Positions 36,697 to 49,300 of a stretch of DNA of 64,000 bases are shown here, one piece after another. The notes under the pieces were generated by a model. It searched no databases. It saw only the letters and a program-made list of their open reading frames with translations, and was not told the origin of the DNA. The first letter of the stretch is position 1. Every line of letters starts with the position of its first letter. The DNA is from Amoebophrya sp. A120 (Eukaryota > Sar > Dinophyceae > Syndiniales > Amoebophryaceae). A program made the position numbers and the translations under genes. Location of the stretch: assembly GCA_905178155.1 (NCBI GenBank), contig CAJINV010000013.1, positions 3,220,158 through 3,284,157 on the forward strand, in the 5' to 3' direction.

Positions 36697-39600
36697 ATGA
36701 GTGCGCGATCGAAGAGTTGCATGTCGGGCCCGAGTGTGGCCATTTTGGTCGCTACGTCCGTCTTGGTGGGATTGGCGGCAATCTTCTTCACCGTGCCAAG
36801 GGCCGAACATCATCCAGGTATACAACAAATTGTAAAAGGTCGCTGCTTGCCGCGTAATTCCGATGAGTTATAAAATTTATGACTTTCTTCTTCTTGTGCG
36901 TTATTTCATCCGTTTTTCTTTTTCCTCATGCGCTTGTTGAGCAAGCGCGTGTCTTTCTAATTTCGAGCAAAAACAAGAAATTCAAATTCGATTTATCTCC
37001 AAAAGTAAATCACCAAAACAGTGTACCAGCACGGCCCGGACCCGGAGGAGGAGCAAGATGCCTTCAACCAGATCCGAGATCCGACCGGCGAGGTAATTTC
37101 CTTGAAGAACCTCGCGGCTCCGGTGGACGAGGACGAGGTGTCTCGATTGACACTCGTATTAAATCCCAAATACGTCTCTACGCTGCCAAATCTGCGGGGC
37201 GTCGCCGCGCGGATATTACTCACCTTTTTGCACTGCGAGGCAGATGGTGCTGACAATGATGGTCAAGAGCAGCAGTGCAATAATATGCAGTCGCCCGTCG
37301 ATGGGGTCGTGCAGCAAAATGCGGCGGCCGCAAGTCCTACTTCCGGTCATCAACACCCACATGGGTCTTCGCATCACCACCCGACCTCGGCGGTCGTATT
37401 AGCACCAGCAGGAGGACAGGGACACCAGCACAACCATCACCACGGACCTGGTGCACCAGCCCCACCTCGTAACCACGGGCACAATCATCAAACGGCCGGG
37501 GGTGCCCCACCTGCGGCAAATACTACATGTTGCCACGGCCACACTACTGGTCCGCCGAAATTTTCCCCGGAGTCGCAGACGCAGGCGTTCCAGCAAAATT
37601 TACTATGGGCGCTGCGGGACAGCATTTACTCCACGCGGATCACCACCCTCACGTGGGATGTGATGGTAACCTTTTACACGGAAACGCTCGAAGACATGAC
37701 GAAAACCACGACGACCACCGACTCGGACGGTGTCGAAATCTCGGATATCGAGTTGACCGAAGAGGCGAAGAACACGTGGCTCAGCGAGGAGGAGGTGCAC
37801 AGCAAGTCCGTCGAGGCCTGCAAGCTGCTGATCGCGCGCCGCAAGTCGTGGGTGGTGTTTTTCGTGTACGACTTGTACCTGATGGGCGTCAGTCTGAAGA
37901 CGCCGAGCAAGAAGGAAACTGTGCGGAACCCGGAAACCGGCGTGGACGAAGAGGTGGAAGTGGAAATTTCCCTGAATGAGTACAAGAAATTGAAGGAAAG
38001 CGAGTGGAAAACGTGGAACACCGAAAAGCCGTGGAGAAGTGCGCCTGCCGGCGCGGCCATGGTGTTGAACCAGGCGATGGCAGCTCCTGCAGAAGATGAC
38101 GATTCTCTTGCTCCTGTCGCAGCCGCGACAGCCACTGCAGTGCAACCAGCCACCTTTGGCGCCGAGGGATCTGATCCCTCTGCCGGAAGCAGTGCCAGTA
38201 GACCTGCTGGCGCGACTGGTAGCAGCGGACCAGCTTCTGCGGACCCTGTGCTCGGCGGAGGAGCAGCGGGAGGTGCAATAGGTGCACCTGCTGCACCGCC
38301 AGTTCCGACGCCTGGAGCAGGAGGAGATGATTTATCTGCAGCAGCTGTTCCGCCTCCGCCGCCACCTCCAGCCGGGACATCTACTCCGCGTTCTCGCACG
38401 TCCCGTGGTGGTCGTTCCCGCGCGTCCTCTCCGTCTCGCGGTAGTCCATCAGGCGACAGCCCAAGCAACGATGGTTCCGACGGCGAGCGTGCGGGAGCAG
38501 CACCAGGAGCAAGTGGCTCGGGGTCTCCGCGTCTTGCCCCTTTTGCAAACGACGCGGGGCAGCTGCGGCAGCGGAGGCCAACACCAACACAAACAGGTGG
38601 TAGCAATTTCGCGCCGCCCGGCCCCGGTACAACAGGTGGGTGGCAAACGACCTGCTGCGGTGGATCTTGCGGACCGTCTGCTTGCCGGGTGATTGCAGGG
38701 ACGCAAGATCCTCTACCTCGTCAACAGACGTGTACATTTATTAGTCGGAGTTATAATTGGGGCAACGCATCCGTACCAGTAAACTACACGGCACCGCATC
38801 CCGAAGGCGTTTGCAGGGCTGGGTGCCCGCACAATCATGGCTCCCCTAGAGGACAAGCAGGAGGACTTGAGGAGGTCTGTCAACCCGCGCGGGCTGCAGC
38901 AAGTTTTTTGGCTTCTGGCACTGGCAGCAGCGCGGCTGGCCAACAACATCAAGCATCGCAGTTACCATTGCTGAATGCGGGGACAAACAATGGGCAGCAG
39001 CAAGTAGTACAGGGTGCCGAACCAGAAGGAGAACCGGCGCCGCAACAAGGACCAGCACAGATAAACGTGACCGCATCTCCCGGGGCGGCGTCGTCCTGCG
39101 GTGGTTGTCCCAGTTGCGCAAACAGCACTTTCCCGCTGACGCCAAGCACCACCGCTGCAGGTGGATCTCTTTCAGCAAACTCCACTCCAAGCTCCCCGGG
39201 GAGCGCTGTGGGACCGATTCCCGCCAGCATCGTTGCAGGGGGCGGTGGCTGCGGTAGTGGGACATGCGGGCACAATCACGGCGTTGTACCTCCCGCCCAA
39301 CACCAGCAGCAAGCACCCGCCTCATCTTCAGGCGCGGCATCACCACCACCGCCAGCCGCATCTCCCGCAGCTGCACCTTCTTCAGGCGGTAGTTGCCCGC
39401 ACCATCACGGCGGGGGTTGCTGCCCAGGGTATGGGCATCCGACCCCGGCGGCCGGATCTACAGCTTCAGGTCCTGTTGCTTCATCTCCGGTTGTAACTAC
39501 TCCAGCCGCATCTCCCGCAGCTGCACCTTCTTCAGGCGGTAGTTGCCCGCACCATCACGGCGGGGGTTGCTGCCCAGGGTATGGGCATCCGACCCCGGCG

Positions 39601-42302
39601 GCCGGATCTACAGCTTCAGGTCCTGTTGCTTCATCTCCGGTTGTAACTACTCCAGCCGCATCTCCCGCAGCTGCACCTTCTTCAGGCGGTAGTTGCCCGC
39701 ACCATCACGGCGGGGGTTGCTGCCCAGGGTATGGGCATCCGACCCCGGCGGCCGGATCTACAGCTTCAGGTCCTGTTGCTTCATCTCCGGTTGTAACTAC
39801 TCCAGCCGCATCTACCGCAGCTGCACCTTCTGGCGGTTGCCCGCACCAGCATTCCGGGGGTTGCTGCCCGGGGCATCCGCATCAGACACCGGCAGCAGCA
39901 GCCACACCTGCCGCAGGAACAACGACGCCAGTTACTGCATCTCCTGCTGCACCATCTTCGGGTGGTTGTCCGCATGGCGGCTCCTGTTGCCATCATTCGC
40001 ATTCCCCCGCCGCCGCACCGGCGGCCGCGCCAGCAGCGGGGACAGGCGGCGCGTGCCCGCACGGCGGAGCGTGTGGTGGCCACCATCACGGGCCAGCAAC
40101 TACCCCCGCCGCAGGAGCAGGCGGTGCGTGCCCGCACGGCGGAGCGTGTGGCGGCCATACTCCCGCCACGGGAGCAGGCGGTGCGTGCCCGCACGGCGGA
40201 GCGTGTGGCGGCCACCATCACCACCCGCACACCGGAATGAACAACGCGCCACTTCAAATCGCTCCCCCAAAGGCCTTTGCCAGAGGATCAATCGGCGGCC
40301 CGAGAGCTGGACTCGTCAGAAATAATGGCCCACAACTGGTGCCTGCGCTGCAGAACATCATGAACTCAATTCAGCCCCAGCAGCCCCAGAATATTAACCG
40401 CCATGGTCCTCAACATCATGCGCACAATCACGGCAACCACAATCCACCACAACTACCAGCAGGCCTCTCCTGGAACGCCGAGCCGGAACCGCACAACACC
40501 TTGAGTTTTGTGGACACGCGGATTCCCGTGACGATTCTGACCGGGCCCTTGGGCGCGGGCAAGACCACCATTCTGAAGAACACGATCTTGAAGGGCGGCA
40601 TGGGCCCGATCTTCGTTTTGGAAAACGACGTGGGTGCGGGGAACATCGACGCGGATCTCCTCGGACAGAACGCCGGGTGGCAGGTGAAGGGCGTCGCCGG
40701 CGGGTGTGCGTGCTGCACCAAGTCGGGCGATTTGAAGCAGGCTTTGCACAGTTTGCTGGAGTCGGAAAACCAGAACTTCGTCGCCGTCGTCATCGAATTG
40801 AGCGGCGTCGCGGACCCGAAACCGATCATGGACTTGTTCGAGGAAGACTCCTTGCTCAGTTTAAGGTACTGTAGTATGGATTTAGCCGAAAATTTAGAGT
40901 CACATCCATCTTTACTCTAGAGGCACGGTCTATGTAGATGAAGTCTTGCGCTTTGCACATGCACCAACAAATTTGCAGAAAAAACTTTGCACTCCTACAG
41001 GAATTTTGATAAACATTGGAGTAGATTCGGTTCTTGAAGCTCCGATCTGAATAAAGATAAACTTAAGAAGGGCAACTCATGTACTTACTTTCTCAGGTTG
41101 AAGTTGGACGCGGTGCTTTGTGTCGCGGACTCCCGCGTGCTTCTCGAGCAGATTAAGGGCAAAAAGACGGTTAGAAAGAACGAGCTGTCCGTTGTCGCGC
41201 AAAGCCTTCTCAACGACGAGGCGCCGGAATTGTGGGAGGACGGACTCGACGCCACGGGCGAGAACCAGATCAAGCACGCCAACCGGTTGTTTTTGAACAA
41301 ATTGGGGGAATACGCGGGGGTGGGGAAGATGGAAGAGGAGGACTTGAAGACGCTGAGAAAACACTTGCAAGACACGCTGAAAAAACCCGCGGAAAGTCTC
41401 ATGGAAATCCACAACAGCAAGGCGCTCGTGCCGCTGAATCAGGTATTATACATAGTTAGAGGATAGCACTCAACCAAATTTGTCTTTTTTGCAGCATTTC
41501 AAAAAGGAAAAATCATAGTTTGAATCTACGTGGAGGAGAATCTTCAAAGTAGAGAATCGGAACTTCCACTTTCAAATTTTCAACACAGATCCTCGACACC
41601 GACCTGTACGGGATTGAAAAGTGGCAGAAAGCTCTCCAGGCGTCCATCGCGCGCCCGCCCTGCGGCAACGGCAATTGCCCGCACAGTAATATCAACGCGA
41701 ACAACGGAGCGGCAGCAGGAGGTGGTGGTGGGTGCTGCGGAAACCACAACCACGGACACCACCACCACTCCCACGGAGGTGGTGGAGGTGGCGGTGGCTG
41801 CTGTGGCGGTCACGATCATGATGATGATGATGATGATGATCACAGCCACACAACGCACGGGGGACATAACCACCACCACCACCATCACCACCACCCTGGT
41901 GGCCATCATCACCACCACCACGGTGACATGGCGCACAAGCACCCGGCCCTGACGGTCGTCCCAGTCACCATCCCGCTCGCCGACGCCGAGAATCAATTGC
42001 CCTTAGTGGAGAAATTCGAGAAATTAGAGCAGTTTATCCAAAACGAGAAGTCCGTGCTGAAAGAGCTCGGGCGCCACGGTTTGCTGCAGCGAATGAAGGG
42101 GTTTGTGCGCACAAGGGATAACAAACTGTATTTGATTCAGGGGCGACGGGAGAACTACGAAATCACCGAATACGACATGAAAAAGCTGCCAAAAAGGCAG
42201 GACGGCTCGGAGATTGACGCGGTGAAGTTGGTCTTTATCGGGAAATACCTGGACAAACAAAGAATCCAAGAATGGGTGGAGAGAGAATGGACGAAAATGT
42301 AG
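36697..42302 (+). CDS. Giant His/Cys-rich CobW-family (COG0523) metallochaperone GTPase with N-terminal signal or anchor
   Basis: Exons 36697-36817, 37022-40865, 41097-41442 and 41589-42302 join in phase (GT-AG), about 1674 residues. Exon 1 encodes a hydrophobic signal or anchor (SVAILVATSVLVGLAAIFFT), implying the secretory route. A helical region with His-rich patches comes next, then a very long segment of HHH, CPHHHGGGCCPG and CPHGGACGGH repeats suited to binding Zn or similar metals. The G3E GTPase domain starts near residue 1200: Walker A GPLGAGKTT, the CxCC motif in GGCACCTKSGDLKQAL, VVIELSGVADP, and LNKLGE where CobW proteins usually have NKxD. The C-terminal CobW domain is present (RMKGFVRTRDNKLYLIQG, KLVFIGKYLDKQRIQEW), with a second His-rich linker before it. 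ZNG1/CobW proteins hand metal to client enzymes; the client here is unknown. Typical relatives have 350-450 residues. Confidence 0.88.
39352..39801 (+). repeat. Three identical 150-bp tandem repeats inside the CobW gene
   Basis: Units at 39352, 39502 and 39652 look identical base for base. Each encodes 50 residues including GGSCPHHHGGGCCPGYGHP. A fourth, diverged partial unit begins at 39802. Identity at the DNA level points to recent expansion or gene conversion. Each unit adds one His/Cys cluster. Confidence 0.9.
40045..40233 (+). repeat. Three short CPHGGACGGH-type coding repeats
   Basis: A GGCGCGTGCCCGCACGGCGG-like core occurs three times with variable spacers (about 75 and 57 bases). 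Each encodes GGACPHGGACGGH. This is part of the metal-binding region of the CobW protein. Confidence 0.8.
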
Positions 42303-45300
42303 GAGTTCTCGCACATGGACAAATCTTGGGTCGAGGGGGAAGAAGAAATCCTTGCACATATTAAAGCAGTATTTTTTTAAGCGGCGATCGAAGCTAATTA
42401 CATCCGTAAACAAAATTAAAGGCGACCCTGATTGAGTATCTGAGATAAGCCTTTGCTTTTGGTTTCTCCTGTATAGTTCTATACAGGGGGCACCGAAGAC
42501 AACCAAATTAGCTTCGCCTCTCACCGAGCGACTGCTATACAAGAAAAGTGCAGCGACGAAAAATGTCCAAACAAGAACTGAACTGACGGAAGATTTTGGA
42601 AGCTTTTTTTTCGGCTCGAAAGGCATCCACCCATTTTTCGTCTCGAAACGAATAAGTACGAAACTGCCAGGACATTATAAACACGACGACGCCCAGCATT
42701 ATAGCGACCCACCTTTGTAGGTGAAATGGACCAATGAGTCACCTTTGCAAGCACTAGCTCTTGCTCTACAGCTTGCAATGCAGCTACATATCTACTTACT
42801 TTCTCTTTCTGAGACTACAGACAAAACCCATGAAAAATAGCTACTTCTCTGTCATGGTGTTTACATTCTGCTGCTTATTTTTTTTTCGATTATGCTACTT
42901 CTGATTTTGCTTGCTACTTTATTTTACTATCGAATATGCTACTGAAAATCAATGAAATACGTATGGAGACACGGAGCTCCTCATGCGAAAATGCGTTAGG
43001 TCGTGAATTCCGTATTCGACGACTTATCTGAAGATGAGGCAGGTTGAGACTTGAGAACGTTTTTGCACGCTATTCAACACCCCGCGGGGTCTGCGCTCTC
43101 AGTCTCTCAAATTATTTTTTTTCGAGTGGTAGTAACTGTGAGTGGTTCAGAAGTATTTGCTTCCGACTTACCTTCTGCTGTATTGATCTTTTCGTAAAAT
43201 TCATACTGGCAGGAGGTGATGTTGAAAGCATATACTTACAATGCGCTAGTATTATATTGGTGATGCTGATGACGTAGTTATTATTGACAAAACTAACGGT
43301 AACGTGGAGAGAAAGATAAAGAAGGAGTCGGCGATCCTTCTGTTCTGTCATTGAGTGGCCCATGCTGTCTGTATATTTACTACCCTTTTTCCTTGAAATA
43401 ACGCTACCAATGCCTCAGTTCTATGACATTTACCAACCGGTGTAAATGTTCTTTTTCTTGAAGAAGTCCTAGCCGCACACAGATGCGAAACGGAGCTTTT
43501 TGGACGATGTCCGCGCGATCCTGACAACATCGAGTTTAAAGGCTTGAGAAAAAAAGCCTGGTCGAGGCAGAAGTACTAGTAGGGAACTCTGGACAGGTCC
43601 GCCATTGCCTTGCACCAGTGCAAACTGCGCTCTATGAGACCACGACAGAATATGAACATTTTCAAGACTTGCCAGAGACAGCCGAGATGAGATAGAGATA
43701 ACATTGATGGAGAGAGAGAAGAACACATAGAGATTCCGGACGATACACTGCACATATTTGAGAAAAACCAGAATAATGGAGAGAGAAGAAATGAATACAG
43801 ACATATGCACCAAGATGCACGAAACTGGATGAGCGAGCCGAACCAAGATTAACGAAGCGCGACACAACTCAGCGGAGAGACACCAGACACGCAACCCAGA
43901 GACAGCACAACTGAGCAGGAGGAAGCTGTCAGCTTTTTCACGATGGTGAGGACCATGATGATCCTGCGTATGGGAAACTTCTTCCCTGATCGACGCGGGC
44001 CTTCCAATATCGTCCGAAAATTATAGGACTTGTGCTAAGAACGCAGTTACGAAATACAAGGTAACTATGCTGCTTTAGTGTACAAACACAATTTTTATGT
44101 AGGACAAGTATGTAGTTGGACGCACAACAACGCTGGTTTACCTGTTTTATCGCTCCTCTCAGTAGAGCGACGGAACGACCAAGGAGGAAGTAAAGTGTAA
44201 GATGCTTTCATATTCTTCGAATGAATTTTGAAGACATGTGGTGTTTCTGTTTTCCATACTTGAACTTGACGTCGACTTTTGACGACATTTCTATGCCGGA
44301 GTATGATTAGGTGCATGTGGATGTTGTGGGGGGTGCGCCTGGAGCTTTTGGCTTCAATCCACCAATCAGCACACTAGAAAATCTTAGCTGTCGAGCTTAG
44401 TCCCACCTGATATGCGTATGTAGTAAGCCGTACAGCATGTTTCCGCTTCCCTCCAAAGAAAACCGACGACTCTGAACTAATCGAACCCATTTATCATTAT
44501 CGCGGACGTCGAATCATGACCGACACTGCAACGATGACAAGCTTTTCTGCCAAAGTAACAATACGCTTACGCATATTACGCATTAGAAGATGCTGCTCCA
44601 AAGAAATGCACGACTAGCCACTTGCTTCTTTTGATCCTGTTGCCGTCTTCCTGTACTAGTTGTACTTCTGGTCTGCATGTAAACAATTTGTTAAATTATT
44701 TGTGATCTTACTTCTGATCATATTTACCCGCTAGCGAAAAGCAAAGGCACCGCACGCACAGCTGTTCGTCGAGAAACTAGTTCGACAGATCATTGTTCAT
44801 CTTTTCAGCCGCGCAACTATTACACATAGGACCACATCAAGGAAAGAGACAACGAACTGCATGGAGCCGGAAGCTAAAGTCGATTGTATGAAACGAAAAG
44901 GCCACACACCTGCTCCCACGAGAACTGCGGCGTCTCGCTTGATGACTGACTGCCCTCGCATAGCTCAGCAACGCTACCTGTGTCTTGTTCGCAGCGCTAC
45001 CGCTAGTACAAGTTCTCGGTCCATCTTTATCTCGTTCGAATCCAATGACTCGTTAACTGTCCTCGCACTAGCTCGGCTTCGAAAGGTTGTTCTTTACTTT
45101 GAATTTTTGAAGACTTTCGTTGTTACTTGTTAGCTGAGGTACGTATGGAATAAGGTGCATCTTCAACGAACGCTGTCTATCAGGGATGGTTCGGAAAAGA
45201 ATAGAAAAAGAGGGTCGCTCCTTCGTCTAAAAACTCGTAGACTAGTTGGATCGTTGCCCGATATTAGCATTCGAGAGAGAGACATTGACACCGGTTCGTC

Positions 45301-46369
45301 TGTACCTGCTGAGCAGAGCGAGGGAACTAGTTGCTTCAACGAGGATGAGAGGAAAGAGTCGAGAGTTAGGAAGCGACGAGTATGTCGATGCCAATATCGT
45401 TTACTTCCCGGGACTGCTACTGTTAGATTCCTGCTGAGCAACATCGCTCAGGATGTGCAAACTTTGGATCGTCATTTTCGTTCGCGATACAACGTTATCT
45501 ACCTTCGCAGGACTCCATTGCACTGAATGCATGCTATCTGTATGACGAGAATGAGCTATCATAACAAGCACCAGTTTCGCTTTCGGTGCCTAGTGTTGCT
45601 GTTGCACTTTCGAAATACCGCGATTTTCAGTTCCAGGACGACTCATATCTTCTCTGGCATTAGTCATCCTTAGTGTTGAGCTTTATTTATTCGGGCGCTG
45701 TTTTTTTCAAGAGACTAAAGATTAATTTTGATGTTACCGTTATTTTGGTCGTCGCGCAATTTGTTATTTCATTCCAGTTCTTCATCGGTCGTAGCGATAT
45801 TCACATTTGGAGAGCATCGATCGCTCGACGGTGCCTCGCCGCACATCGTTCTTATGTCCGGTGAAGGGTCGTGCACGGCTTCTCCCCGCGTGGATCTTCT
45901 TCAGTGAGACCTGCTCTTCGTACACTAAGTGTGAAATTACCGCCGGCCGCTTTCCAAGAGGGGCAGTTCCTGCCGAACAAGAAAAACGAAAACCTGGCAG
46001 AGAAGAGCTGGCTTTCGGATGCAGTGGAACATGCTAAGCATTGAGAAGTAGAGCAGCTTCCTGGCCGCGCCACGGACACAGCGTGGTTGTGCAAATTGAT
46101 CATGTCAACACGCTGCGGAAGAACGGTTTTTTTTGAAACCCAACTTCTCTGATGAGAGAGACGAAACCGAGGAACACGAACATGGACCCAACTTCTACCG
46201 TGCTTGACGATGCAAGGCTTCAACATCTTCCGCAAAGAAAGCTTGACAATATCGCTAAGTGGCGAGGACCAGTCCTGCGATACATCACCCGGTGAAAATA
46301 GAACACCCCGAAGAAATCAAGAAAGCTGGAACAACTACCACAGCATCTTCAGCAAGAAATATTAGCGCC
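42303..46369. other. Longest gene-poor spacer (4 kb)
   Basis: No supported gene on either strand. Open frames at 44861-45133 (+), 45155-45526 (+) and 43469-43894 (-, hydrophobic) have no family resemblance. A perfect hairpin lies near the 5' end. In-frame open sequence upstream of ATG 46370 reaches back to 46259. Confidence 0.5.
42468..42487. repeat. Perfect 9-bp hairpin downstream of the CobW gene
   Basis: CCTGTATAG, a TT loop, then CTATACAGG, followed by a G-run, 166 bases after the CobW stop codon. It could be a 3'-end RNA structure; no evidence beyond position. Confidence 0.5.
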
Positions 46370-49300
46370 ATGAAGGCCATCGAGCCTGATCCACCCGGCA
46401 GCATGCAGCTAGCCACACTACAACCAGGCTCGCAGCCTGGTGTAGTCCAGGGTGTGGTGGCCAAGCCGAAAAAATCCAAGCTCGCGACTTTGCAGAGCGC
46501 CACGTCGATCAAAGAGATAACCGACCTGATTATGGTACCGGAATGCGGACCGCAAGAGATAGCGCTGCTGAAGGTGGTGTGCTTCGGGCTGATACTGTAC
46601 CTCGCCTGTCTGATCCCGGTCATCATCATGTCCTGCGTGACCACGAAGACCTGCGACGTGGGGGACGTGCTGGGCCCGACGGATTACTGCAAAGAGTATG
46701 GGCCGGGGGAGAACCCCATACTCACCGGCGGGGACATCTGCACCGTTGTTTGCGGTAAAATAAGTAGGAAACTTTGATGAAGATAGAGATACTGATAGGT
46801 TGAGCAGTGATCTACTTAAACTTCAATTTTGATTTTACATTGCAATATTATGCAGTCGATGTTTATTGTTATTGAGACGTTCTGTTTTTTTTCACTCAGA
46901 TAAAAAACGAAAACCCAACAAAAGAAATAGAATCTTGTAATTGTTCCAACGCACCATGACTACAGGCGGCAAGGAGGCAAATCGGCGGTACTACGAGCCG
47001 GTGCTCGAGTGCAGCGACGGCAACCTGGAGGACGCCGACACGGGCACGGCGGTGGCTTCCGTGTGTGCGATGCTGCCGCTTTCGCTGACGGAACTGTCGG
47101 AGGACGAGGCGATGGCAGCGTTTGCGGAGGCAAACAAGCCGGGGAACGTGCTTTTGACCGGGAAGTGCGTGGGCGCCACCGAACGGGAGATCCCCAACAT
47201 TAACGCCGTATGGGATTCTCAAACGTTACATTCTCAACTGTTACATGATTTGTCATGCAAAACTACCATCGTAATCCATTAACGCTGGACCGCACGGCCC
47301 AGAAATGATTTCAAAACAATTTCAAACTACTTTCAAACTGTGGGGCTTTTCAAAAATCAAAGCTCCAATGGCGCGGCCTGCGTGCTAGAAGGCGCTGCGG
47401 TTTGGTCTTGATGTTTCGGCGCATTTGCTTCTTTTTCGCCCAGTTCAGACCGCTGCGGGCTGAATCCAGCGGAGGAGCTAGTGCGCCACTGTGTGCGTTG
47501 GGTCGCGCCGAAGTGCGTGGCAATATACTTGGGCCGAAATACGGCTCTCGTCGTTGGCCAACTCTACATTGCCCGCGGGTCGTAACTCCGATCCGAACGG
47601 CCACAGGATAGACTCGCAGCGTCCATGTGACGCTGGGTTTCTCGGCTTCGTTAGGTGGGCGCCTGCGAGCACCGCAGTCTGTTGCATGGGTTCCTCCCCT
47701 GCCCCTTTTTTCGTCGCAAGGCAAGCCAAAAAGCGCCCTGCGACCGTCAGAAGCAGACGTTGCGCCCGGAGGGCAGCATCGCCGAGGGAAGCAAGCGCGG
47801 CGGGCTTCGGGATGGGCTCTGAAGAACCAGCGCGCGGGCGACTTGCCGGGGAAAATTCCTCGTCTTGGTGTTGCAGTGGTCCGCGCGCCTGCTCGTAGGT
47901 CGCGAGGCTACCTGAGACGGACGGGAAGAGGACGCAGACGGGGCCGCGGCGGGGATAGTCTCCCTCGCGGCTCTGCGCTACGTAGTCAACGTCGCGCCGT
48001 GAAGGCGAAGGGCCGCCTGGAGCATGCGGCATCCTTCCTGCAGCGCGTGGCCGCTCTTCGGAGCAAATTTGCGACGCCCGACAGGACAAGGAGGAAAGCC
48101 GGAGGGGGTGGGCCCCTGGTTCAGTAAACTCCATCGGGCGGCGACACCCGCTGGGCAAAGAAAGAAAAATAGGGCTTGGGCACATTCCAAATAATATCAT
48201 CAAGGCATTTCAAAACGCCATCAGAATTCTGTCAGAATTCCGTTCCCCGATGGGTAGCTTGGTTCTGACGGAATTCTGACGGAATCTGACGGAATTCTGA
48301 CGGCATTTTGAATATCGTCTTGATGACGTTTTGAAATTGGCCAAAATGCTTGATGACGTTTTGAAATTGCGCAGGAGGCTTGATGGGATTTTGAAAGCGA
48401 GCGAGATGGCCGATGGCGTTTTGAAATCAGCGAAGGGCATTGATGGGCTTCGGAATTTCCGAAGGGCAGCCGTCGGCAATTCGGTGGGGCCTCGCGTACC
48501 GGTGTGCGAAGCGGTCCATCGGGCAGGGGCGTGCAGCTCTTCGCCCGTGTCGATGCCGATTGCCGCGAAGCCCCGCAGCCCACTGATTGCCAACGAGCCG
48601 CGCCGCCGGGCCCTTGGCGCAGGCACTACCTGCCGGCGCCGGTATTCTTGGGAGAGGTGCCGCGCCTGCCCGATTCGTATCGCCCGTGCCGATCGGGGGT
48701 GGGCGTGGGCGCCCCGTGTCTTGCTGCCCATGGCGCAGTGTCTATGCCTGTATGGGGTTGCCAAACCGGGGCGGCAGCCAGGCGCCCGGCGCCCATTATT
48801 TGATTGTGGCGCCCCTGCGTGCGGCAGGTTTGCTCCGCCAGTGTAAATCGCTCGGGCCCATCGCGTACTGTCACATGTTGCAAAGGCCGGCGCCGCTCCG
48901 GGTGTGGGGCTCCGTGTGGAAAGGCCACACCAGACGCGCGGGCCCCGACATTCATGGCCGCGGGCGGCCCGTCGTTAGGCCCGCCAGCTCTTTGGCGGGC
49001 TTTTGGCATTCCCGTTGCAGTCAAGTTTGTGGGGCTGTATGCAATGAAAAATCGCACACCGCGGAGGCCCGCGGGGTTGCCACAGCATGAAAATGCTGGA
49101 ATTTTGAAATTGCTTTGAAATTGGTTTGAATTAGAATTACAGCCCGCGCAGTCTAGAGTTAAAATCCACAAGATCAAGCTGCTTCGCATGACAAATTTGC
49201 GAAGGGCTAAAGAGCACCTAAATCTGCGCGGGATTTGTAATGCAATTTCTGCAATTTTCCCCCTTTCACTGTTGCGGTTCTTGCATTACAAATTCATGTA

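Larger units (their letters stand above)
47340..49090. other. GC-rich island 3 inside introner B
   Basis: About 1.75 kb, matching islands 1 and 2 in size and composition. It has open frames on both strands but no recognised protein. It shares the 14-mer CCAGGCGCCCGGCG (48778-48791) with island 2 and a 17-mer with one mismatch (47801-47817) with island 1. It also contains a 30-bp tandem array. It looks like cargo or a nested element within the intron. Confidence 0.55.

Noticed and set aside
36735-36760. GGCCATTTTGG resembling part of the dinoflagellate spliced leader
   Set aside because: Lies inside the signal-segment exon of the CobW gene and lacks the rest of the leader and a donor site.
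43469-43894. Hydrophobic 141-codon minus-strand frame
   Set aside because: No family resemblance or supporting signals, and it would be the only minus-strand gene.
44861-45526. Two + strand open frames of 90 and 123 codons
   Set aside because: No recognisable domain or splice logic; composition fits random open sequence.
48322-48451. 30-bp repeats as a CRISPR array
   Set aside because: Units are directly joined without spacers and the context is eukaryotic.
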